Assembly: GCA_964575225.1 (NCBI GenBank)
Contig: CAZNQW010000065.1
Span: forward strand, 1 to 17,265
Reading direction: 5' to 3'
DNA: 17,265 nucleotides
Source of the DNA: CAZNQW01 sp964575225
GTDB lineage: Bacteria > Chloroflexota > Anaerolineae > JAAYZQ01
Below are positions 11,778-17,265 of the stretch, in pieces (the first letter of the stretch is position 1; each line of letters starts with the position of its first letter). The notes under the pieces were generated by a model that saw only the letters and a program-made list of their open reading frames with translations, did not search any database and was not told where the DNA came from. The position numbers were made by a program, and so were the translations under genes.

Positions 11778-12716
11778 GTGAAGACCATCGACGGAATTGA
11801 AGCGGTGGCCTGCCGGGAGGAATGCGCGTTGGATGCCGTGCGCGGCATCTTGGTGGAGGGGCGCGCAGCGGGCGGGCCCTGCCACTATGTGCACATGGGC
11901 GACCTGAACTGGTGGTTATTTTACCTGGACCGGAGCTGGCAACAGGAGGACCGCCTCTTTGTGTGGGTCAGGGCGGCCGATCGGCAAGTGGTGGGCTGGT
12001 CGCTGCTCTCGCCCCAGGCTCAGGCCTTTGACCTGTTTGTGCATCCCACCGAGGTGAGCGAGCCCCTACGGGCTCGGCTGTGCACCTGGACCGAAGAGCA
12101 GGCGGGGCGCCGGGTGCGGGCCCAGGGCGGCGATCGGCTGCGCACGATGTGGGTGGCCGATGGGGACCGGTCGCTGATCGTCCACCTGGAGGGCCGCGGC
12201 TTTGGGCGCAGCGAGGAGTCAATGCTCTACCTGGAACGGCCTCTGACCGGGACCCTGCCTGCGCCCAGGTTGCCCGATGGCTTTTGCGTCCGGTCGGTGA
12301 GCGGGGAGCAGGAAGCAGTACAGCGGGCGGCGGCCTCCCACGCGGCCTTTGAATCCAGCCGGCCCCTCCACCGGTACGTGGAGAACTATCGGCAATTCAT
12401 GCGATCGCCCGTCTACGAAGCCGACCGGGATTTGATGATCGAGGCGCCCGACGGCTCGATCGCCGCCTTTGCCCTCTTTTGGCTGGATCGGGCCAACCGC
12501 GTGGGGTATTTCGAGCCGGTGGGCGTCCATCCTGTCTATCGGGGGCGGGGCCTGGGGAAGGCGCTCTTGGCCGAGGGACTGCGGCGGTTGGCGGCCCAGG
12601 GCATGACCTGTGCCGGGGTGTGCGCCGAGAGCGACAATCCCGCGGCCCAGGCCCTATACCGAGCCACCGGGTTTGCCCCCGTGCGCTCCATTTGTACCTA
12701 CGCTCGGGCGTTGTGA
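11778..12716 (+). CDS. GNAT-family N-acetyltransferase, tandem-domain type
   Basis: This 312-residue protein has two GNAT-like halves. The N-terminal half (about 1-155) keeps the strand pattern but no clear acetyl-CoA motif. The C-terminal half (about 170-312) carries EPVGVHPVYRGRGLGKALL, with the RxxGxG pyrophosphate-binding loop at 255-260, and AESDNPAAQALYRATGF, a classical GNAT ending. Acetyl-CoA dependent acylation is expected; the acceptor is unknown. I prefer GTG 11778, which has AGGAA five bases upstream, over ATG 11748, which has no ribosome binding site. It begins 69 bases after the AhpD-like gene and may share that transcript. Confidence 0.85.
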   Translation: MKTIDGIEAVACREECALDAVRGILVEGRAAGGPCHYVHMGDLNWWLFYLDRSWQQEDRLFVWVRAADRQVVGWSLLSPQAQAFDLFVHPTEVSEPLRARLCTWTEEQAGRRVRAQGGDRLRTMWVADGDRSLIVHLEGRGFGRSEESMLYLERPLTGTLPAPRLPDGFCVRSVSGEQEAVQRAAASHAAFESSRPLHRYVENYRQFMRSPVYEADRDLMIEAPDGSIAAFALFWLDRANRVGYFEPVGVHPVYRGRGLGKALLAEGLRRLAAQGMTCAGVCAESDNPAAQALYRATGFAPVRSICTYARAL

Positions 12717-12773
12717 GCCGCTGGCAAACTCTCTTGCTCTCGGGCCGAGCAATAATGGGGCCAGCCCTACCAA

Positions 12774-12814
12774 GATCGGCCGAGCCGGTTCGCCCCCGGC
12801 GCTTGGAGCCGATC
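12774..12814 (+). repeat. Inverted repeat GATCGGC/GCCGATC after the GNAT gene
   Basis: Seven-base perfect arms (12774-12780 and 12808-12814) with CCGG/CCGG pairs inside, followed by a pyrimidine-rich stretch ending in TTTT. It may act as a transcription terminator for the GNAT transcript; the T-run is about 14 bases away, so this is weak. Confidence 0.35.
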
Positions 12815-12852
12815 AATCCGCCCCCTTTTGATTCAACCGAACTCGAATCCAC

Positions 12853-12881
12853 TTGCACTTTTGCCTTGCCAATGATATACT
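12853..12881 (+). promoter_or_regulatory. sigma70-type promoter for the MNT/HEPN pair
   Basis: TTGCAC (12853-12858), a 17-bp spacer and TATACT (12876-12881). The strong AGGAGG (12891-12896) lies 13 bases before ATG 12910, a longer gap than usual, which may lower translation of the antitoxin. Confidence 0.65.
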
Positions 12882-12909
12882 TTCTGAGGGAGGAGGATCA
12901 GAGTAGCTT

Positions 12910-13200
12910 ATGTCTTTGGACGAACGAGTGCGAACTAAACGACAACACATCCTTCGTGTGGCTGCAAGGCACGGGGCGCGCGACGTCCGTTTGTTCGGGT
13001 CGGCGGCGCGCGGTGAGTCGACTGCCGAGAGCGATCTGGATTTCCTGGTGGCGGTAGGGCCGGATCACTCCCCCTGGTTTCCTGCAGGCCTTGTTGCCGA
13101 GTTGGAGGCACTCCTGGGCTGCGACGTGGACGTGGTGACCGAGGAGGGGCTGCACTGGTACATCCGCGACCGCGTCCTTGAGGAGGCGGTGCCCCTGTGA
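12910..13200 (+). CDS. mntA: MntA-type nucleotidyltransferase antitoxin
   Basis: This 96-residue minimal nucleotidyltransferase carries the GSX10DXD motif: Gly30-Ser31, ten residues, Asp42 and Asp44 (FGSAARGESTAESDLDFLV). A third acidic site is at CDVDVV (71-76). In the MntA/HepT system the antitoxin inactivates its HEPN toxin by transferring AMP units to a tyrosine next to the toxin's active site. All catalytic residues are present here, so that mechanism is plausible. It overlaps hepT by four bases (GTGA). Family assignment is firm; the detailed mechanism is borrowed from studied relatives. Confidence 0.88.
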   Translation: MSLDERVRTKRQHILRVAARHGARDVRLFGSAARGESTAESDLDFLVAVGPDHSPWFPAGLVAELEALLGCDVDVVTEEGLHWYIRDRVLEEAVPL

Positions 13201-13532
13201 GGGACGATCGGCTGTACCTGATCCACATTGTGGAGTGCATCGAACGGATCGAGCGATATACGGCTTCGGGCCAGGACGCCTTTCTCTCGGACACGATGAT
13301 CCAGGACGCCGTGTTGCGGAACCTGCACACCCTTTCCGAGTCTACCCAGCGATTGTCGGACACCTTGAAGGAAACGCATGGTGCGGTGGATTGGTTCAGC
13401 ATTGCCGGGTTTCGAAACGTGATTGTTCACGATTACCTGGGCGTTGACCTGAACACCATCTGGGACATCATCGAGCGTGATCTGCCGGCGTTGAAACGGG
13501 CAGTCGCCGCGATGTTGGACCCGCGCGGATAG
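13197..13532 (+). CDS. hepT: HepT-type HEPN-domain toxin (DUF86)
   Basis: This 111-residue all-helical DUF86 protein has the HEPN active site RX4HXY: Arg73, His78 and Tyr80 in FRNVIVHDY. HEPN toxins of this group are RNases; the tyrosine is the residue modified by MntA in characterised pairs. The start is GTG 13197, overlapping the antitoxin stop, so the toxin is made by coupling after the antitoxin. Length and motif are standard and nothing appears broken. Confidence 0.88.
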   Translation: MRDDRLYLIHIVECIERIERYTASGQDAFLSDTMIQDAVLRNLHTLSESTQRLSDTLKETHGAVDWFSIAGFRNVIVHDYLGVDLNTIWDIIERDLPALKRAVAAMLDPRG

Positions 13533-13643
13533 CGCGCGACCGCAAGGCAGAAATCGCACGAACGAGGCAGGTGTCCTCAGTTCTTATGTTTTACGTTAGC
13601 ATCCCGTCATGTGAATTATCGTTGATCTGAAAGAACAAAATGC

Positions 13644-14659
13644 ATGTTGACTTATCAGGTACGCCGTCGACTATTCAGACATGAAAAGGGAAAAACCCTT
13701 AACCTGCCTGGTGATGTGGAAATCCGATTTCATTTTCTTCCTCTACAGCCGTTTGGCATGGAGGCGGGAGGGGGTCGTACGGCTGTGCGCGCTGTGGCTG
13801 CAAAGGCATCCGTAAATCCAAACACAGGTGAGCATCATATTGAGTCAGAAACCCCTCTTGATCCTATTGAGGTAGTAATTCAAGAGCCTATCCGAACCAT
13901 TTCCTTCACAGGAAACGTTCTAAGCATCAAGCAGCGATTCGATGACCTATCGACGCTGTACGCCACAATTGAGGGAATCTTTTTCACTCTACCAGTGTTA
14001 CCCAATGTTGAATTGGCCGATCCCCCGTTTGTGGAAAGGGTAGATGGTGTAATCGGTGATACAACGTTTCGCTGGGAGTTGGCGGACTGGCGAATGGATA
14101 TTGGGACAACGACTCAGGAAAAGCAGGAATTGGCCATTGCACGTTGCTGGGAACGACGCGGTATCTTGTCGGATGATCAGGGGCGCCGCCGCTTGCTTGC
14201 AGCACTGCATTATTTCCTTTGGCATGTCGTTTGGCCCGCTGTGGGGCTACTCCTGGTGAATTCCTTGCCGAAGTTCTCTTGAATCTGGCCAAGGCTCTTG
14301 AAGTTCTGTTTCCTCCCAAAGGTGATGGCCGTGTGCGAGATGCAGTGCGGGCAGGGCTCTTGACACTTGGGTATTCGGAAGAAAACATCGAGGCAGATTA
14401 CATCCCTGTTATGGCTCTGCGGAATGAACTCGATGTGGGCCATGTTGAATTAGGTTTATTGGCACGAGATCATCTGGAAGTACTTCATGCTTACACGGAA
14501 CGAGTGGAAAAACCCTTTAGGGATCTTCTTAAAACACTTTTGGATAAGGTGGAAGCGAATGAATTTGAAGTGGAACCTTATCAACTAGGTCCACCACGCT
14601 CTCAAGTACTACAGGTCATTGAACGTCTGCGACAGAACACCCCTCAAGGGGCGGTCTAA
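13644..14659 (+). pseudogene. Frameshifted hypothetical gene with HEPN-like C-terminus
   Basis: Two frames make one protein of about 338 residues. From ATG 13644 the frame reads through RRRLLAALHYF, then drifts to an unrelated end (TGA 14280-14282). The frame one base back continues LACRLARCGATPGEFLAEVLLNLAKALEVLF and runs to 14659. The switch lies near 14211-14220 (TATTTCCTTT) and equals one missing base. The N-terminal part (about 1-150) looks beta-rich and is unfamiliar. The C-terminal part is helical and contains MALRNELDVGH, an R-X6-H pattern typical of HEPN domains. The gene is visibly AT-richer than its neighbours: bases 13861-13920 have 25 of 60 G or C, against 40 of 60 at 15721-15780. 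Probably acquired DNA. Confidence 0.6.
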
Positions 14660-14713
14660 CAGCGGGCCAAGGCGAAAAGGGCCGGACCTCCACCGATCCG
14701 CAGAATCACATTG

Positions 14714-14750
14714 TAGGGGGCAATGCATTCCGAAAGCGCCTGTGCCCCTA
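14714..14750 (+). repeat. Inverted repeat TAGGGGGCA/TGCCCCTA (possible terminator)
   Basis: TAGGGGGCA (14714-14722) pairs with TGCCCCTA (14743-14750) with one bulged G and a 20-base loop, followed by TAAAA. It lies 54 bases after the HEPN-like gene and faces the flavodoxin gene end, so it could end either transcript or be a dispersed repeat. Confidence 0.45.
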
Positions 14751-14796
14751 TAAAACGGCCGCGCGATCATCCATACGATGCCACCGACTGCGCGTC

Positions 14797-14823
14797 ATTC
14801 GTGCAATTCGTGAAATTCGTGGC
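14797..14823 (+). repeat. 9-bp-period repeat of the ATTCGTG type
   Basis: Three units: ATTCGTGCA, ATTCGTGAA, ATTCGTGGC. It is the inverted counterpart of the element at 8936-8962 with two units swapped. It sits just beyond the 3' end of the flavodoxin gene. Confidence 0.7.
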
Positions 14824-14889
14824 CAATCTTCCCTTCCTGCTCAGTACCCTCGCCCGCCAGGCCGCGCAGGCCGACGCTCTCCGGACCGA

Positions 14890-15405
14890 TCAATCCGTCC
14901 CTTGCAGGGCCGCGGCGATGCCTTCCGCCCAGGCCGTGATGGCCTCCCAATCGCGATAGTCGTCCACCGGCGCCTTGATGCCCTTGACGATCAACTTTTC
15001 GGGCAGGCTGAGGCGCTTGATGTCGATGGCGCCGTGGAACAGCGCCCGGTCGCGGGCGCCGATGCGGTCGGCGATGGGCGCCAACCCCTCGGGAAAACGC
15101 CAGCCCTTCATCAGCTCCACCGGGTCGCCCTCGCCGGTGGGACCTGAGGAAAAGAGCCACACCGGAACCTGGGCCAGCTCCCGCTCGTGGTTTGCCAATA
15201 GTTCGGCGGCCTCTTTGCGCCATTGGCCCACATAGACGCCGCTGCCCAACACCACCGCCCCATAGGGCGCCAGGTCGGCCACCTGATCGACGGGCCGCAC
15301 GTCGGCCTCAAACCCGGCCTCGGTCAGCACCTGCCCAACCTTTTCGGCGATCTCGGCCGTGGCGCCATACTTGGTCGCATAGGCGATCAACACTCGGTGG
15401 TTCAT
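14890..15405 (-). CDS. Flavodoxin-domain protein (HemG-like, Flavodoxin_5 type)
   Basis: This 171-residue protein has an FMN phosphate-binding loop near the N-terminus (YATKYGATAEIAE, residues 9-21) and the later loops GSGVYVGQWRKEA (54-66) and FSSGPTGEGDP (85-95). These resemble menaquinone-dependent protoporphyrinogen oxidase HemG and related single-domain flavodoxins. A haem role is not shown, as no haem genes are nearby. The start ATG overlaps the stop of the YgiQ-type gene (ATGA, 15402-15405), so the two are translationally coupled. A flavodoxin could supply electrons to the upstream radical SAM enzyme. That is inference from position only. Confidence 0.8.
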   Translation of the reverse strand: MNHRVLIAYATKYGATAEIAEKVGQVLTEAGFEADVRPVDQVADLAPYGAVVLGSGVYVGQWRKEAAELLANHERELAQVPVWLFSSGPTGEGDPVELMKGWRFPEGLAPIADRIGARDRALFHGAIDIKRLSLPEKLIVKGIKAPVDDYRDWEAITAWAEGIAAALQGTD

Positions 15406-17153
15406 CGGTTTCTCCTTTCTCTCGGTGCGCTCGGGTGCCCCCGCGTCCCCTTGGGTGGACGGGGCGCCTCCTCCTTTTTGATCAGAACGTCCTTTTGTCT
15501 TTGCTTGCCCGCCAGGTCCTTTTCCACAAAGAGGGATTCCCCGGTAAAGGGGTCAAGCCCGGTATAGTACATCAGGCTGGAGTAGGTCGAAGGCGTAGGC
15601 GTAAAGATCTGCACCTGCCGGGGATGGACCTGCAGGCGGCCCTGGGCAAACGTTTGCAGGGCCCGCATGTCGGCCTCGGTGCAGCCGGGGTGGGCGGCGA
15701 TCAAATAGTAGGTCAGAAACTGGTCCCTGTGGGCCTCGCGGGTCAGCCGCTCGAATTGCTCCTTGAAGCGGAGCAGGTGGCCGATGCCCGGTTTGCCCAT
15801 CAGCCGCAGGACCCGGTCCTGGGTATGCTCCGGCGCCACCTTCATCTGGCCCGAGGTGTGGTGGCGGATCACCTGGCGCAGATAGGGCAGGCCGAACCGC
15901 TTGTCGTCCATCACCAGATCGGTGCGGATGCCCGAGGCCACAAAGACCTTTTTGACGCCTGGGATCTCTTTCAGCCGCTGCAATAGGGCGATCTGCGCGC
16001 TGTGGTCGACCTTCATCTGCGGGCACCGTTCGGGGTACAGGCACCGCCGGTCGGCGCAACTGCCCTGCGACAGCTTTTTCCCACATTCAAAGCCGTACAT
16101 ATTGGCCGTCGGCCCGCCCACGTCCAGGATAAACCCTTTAAAGTCGGGATCGTGGGTCAGGCGCGTGGCCTCGCGCACGATCGATTCGGGGCTGCGCCAT
16201 TGGACCGTTCGGCCCTGGTGCACGGCGATGGCGCAGAAATTGCACTCCCCGTAGCAGCCCCGGTGGGTGGTGAGGGCGAACTTGATGGTCTCCAGGGCCT
16301 TGACCTTGCCCATCTTTTCGTAAAAGGGGTGCTGGGCGCGCTCATAGTCCAGCTCGTGCACCTCGTCCAGCTCCTGTTGGGTCAGCAGGGGGGCCGGCGG
16401 ATTGTGGATCAGGTAGCGCGTGTCCTGTTGCTGGCACAGAGGCCGGGCCGTGAGGGGGTCCTGGTTGTGGTAAAAGGTGTGGAACATGTCGATAAAGGCC
16501 CGGTGGTCGGCGGCGACCCGCTCAAAGGAGGGCAGCTCGACCGCGCCTTCGGGCTTTTCCTTGCCGATGAGGCACAGCCCCGGCAGGTCGTCGAGGGGCT
16601 CGCCCGCCTGCAGGCGCCGGGCCAGGGCGACGACCGCCTTTTCGCCCATGCCATAGACCAACACATCGGCTTTGGCGTCGAACAGGATCGAGCGCCGCAC
16701 CCGGTCCGACCAGTAGTCATAGTGGGCGATGCGGCGCAGGCTGGCTTCGACGCCGCCCAACACGATGGGCCGGGTGTTCTTGAAATGGCGGCGGATCAGG
16801 TTGGCGTAGGCGATGACGGCCCGATCGGGCCGCCGGTTGTTGGCGCCGCCGGGGGTCAGGTCGTCCTGGCGGATCGGCTTTTTGGTGGCCGTATAGTTGG
16901 CCACCATCGAGTCGATGTTGCCGCCGCTGACGCCCCAGAACAGCTTGGGCTCGCCCAGGCGGGCCACGTCATCGGCGTGGATGTCGGGCTGGGCGATGAT
17001 GCCCACGCGATAGCCCTCCCTGAGCAGAACCTGACCGATGACCGACACGCCGATGAAGGGGCTGTCGACATAACTATCGCCCGTGATGAGGATCACGTCC
17101 AGGGCGTCCCAGCCCAGCGCGTCCAGTTCCTGGCGGGTAGTGGGTATGAACAT
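15402..17153 (-). CDS. ygiQ: YgiQ-family (UPF0313) radical SAM protein
   Basis: This 583-residue protein has the radical SAM cluster motif CX3CX2C at Cys300, Cys304 and Cys307 (RGCYGECNFCAI). Family marks include DVILITGDSYVDSPFIG (19-35), GGVEASLRRIAHYDYWSDRVRRS-like residues around 133-155, GGPTANMYG (346-354) and a second cysteine group around residues 357-377 (ECGKK, SCADRRCLYPERC). It is shorter than E. coli YgiQ because the C-terminus ends in a basic, proline-rich tail after FTGESLFVEKD. It should be a cytoplasmic S-adenosylmethionine radical enzyme; the substrate is unknown for the whole family. ATG 17153 has AGGAG four bases upstream. Followed by the flavodoxin gene with a four-base overlap. 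Confidence 0.93.
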   Translation of the reverse strand: MFIPTTRQELDALGWDALDVILITGDSYVDSPFIGVSVIGQVLLREGYRVGIIAQPDIHADDVARLGEPKLFWGVSGGNIDSMVANYTATKKPIRQDDLTPGGANNRRPDRAVIAYANLIRRHFKNTRPIVLGGVEASLRRIAHYDYWSDRVRRSILFDAKADVLVYGMGEKAVVALARRLQAGEPLDDLPGLCLIGKEKPEGAVELPSFERVAADHRAFIDMFHTFYHNQDPLTARPLCQQQDTRYLIHNPPAPLLTQQELDEVHELDYERAQHPFYEKMGKVKALETIKFALTTHRGCYGECNFCAIAVHQGRTVQWRSPESIVREATRLTHDPDFKGFILDVGGPTANMYGFECGKKLSQGSCADRRCLYPERCPQMKVDHSAQIALLQRLKEIPGVKKVFVASGIRTDLVMDDKRFGLPYLRQVIRHHTSGQMKVAPEHTQDRVLRLMGKPGIGHLLRFKEQFERLTREAHRDQFLTYYLIAAHPGCTEADMRALQTFAQGRLQVHPRQVQIFTPTPSTYSSLMYYTGLDPFTGESLFVEKDLAGKQRQKDVLIKKEEAPRPPKGTRGHPSAPRERRNR

Positions 17154-17214
17154 GGGCTCCTGTCATTCCAGGCGGGCGACGTTGCCGGGCGATGGGCCAT
17201 TCCCATGCCGGTCG

Positions 17215-17265
17215 AGATCGGAAGAGCACACGTCTGAACTCTAGTCACCGCTCATTATCTCGTAT
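17215..17265 (+). other. Illumina TruSeq index adapter with i7 index (artefact)
   Basis: From 17215 the sequence matches the TruSeq index adapter starting AGATCGGAAGAGCACACG, with one mismatch at 17242 (T for C). Positions 17249-17256 read CGCTCATT, which I recognise as TruSeq HT i7 index D703, followed by ATCTCGTAT. Genomic sequence ends at 17214. Confidence 0.97.

Noticed and set aside
13575..13643. Promoter upstream of the HEPN-like gene (TTTACG, 17 bp, GAATTA)
   Set aside because: Too weak a match to both boxes, in an AT-richer stretch where such matches arise by chance.
14205..14225. Programmed -1 ribosomal frameshift in the HEPN-like gene
   Set aside because: No X-XXY-YYZ slippery heptamer or obvious downstream stem at the switch; an ordinary indel or consensus error is simpler.
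16002..17237. 411-codon plus-strand ORF opposite the YgiQ-type gene
   Set aside because: It runs into adapter sequence and mirrors a well-conserved radical SAM protein.

Overview
This is a GC-rich bacterial contig, probably from a metagenome. Gene content (YgiQ-type radical SAM protein with a flavodoxin, a DUF523-DUF1722 fusion, a DUF4153-like membrane protein, many type II and MNT/HEPN toxin-antitoxin genes) and palindrome-rich intergenic DNA fit Chloroflexota best. That placement is inferred from general character; no marker gene is present. Both ends are untrimmed Illumina TruSeq adapter with readable i5 and i7 indices (1-46 and 17215-17265), so genomic sequence runs only from 47 to 17214.

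Layout. 47-262 is the tail of an MFS transporter. 315-1295 is an intact DUF523-DUF1722 protein. 1296-3935 is a scrambled accessory stretch. It holds a RelE/ParE-Phd toxin-antitoxin pair behind a consensus promoter, then a broken second DUF523-DUF1722 copy. That copy is split by about 0.7 kb of foreign material: the end of an isoprenylcysteine methyltransferase-like gene, an intact AbrB-like gene and the start of a MinD-like P-loop gene. A BrnT/BrnA pair follows, in which a single-base change has joined the toxin frame to the antitoxin. A third, decayed copy of the DUF1722 tail closes the stretch. 4018-4914 is an HSL-family esterase.

5064-6958 (minus strand) is a compact operon: MarR regulator, phytol/dolichol-kinase-like membrane enzyme, and a CDF-like membrane protein. 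It diverges from a DUF4153-like membrane protein (7246-8847). The two promoters face away from each other across a short region carrying repeated CTTGTC/GACAAG half-sites, a good candidate MarR operator. 8848-9533 has no gene but is packed with hairpins and two tandem repeats. 9534-11708 is a likely operon (MBL-fold hydrolase, membrane-anchored alpha/beta hydrolase, AhpD-like protein), followed by a GNAT acetyltransferase (11778-12716). 12910-13532 is an MntA/HepT-type toxin-antitoxin pair with its own promoter. It is followed by an AT-richer gene with a HEPN-like C-terminus that carries a frameshift (13644-14659). 14890-17153 (minus) is a translationally coupled YgiQ-type radical SAM gene and flavodoxin gene.

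I see no CRISPR array, rRNA, tRNA or complete insertion sequence. The most unusual parts are the mosaic at 1296-3935, the BrnT-BrnA fusion and the palindrome-rich gap at 8848-9533.
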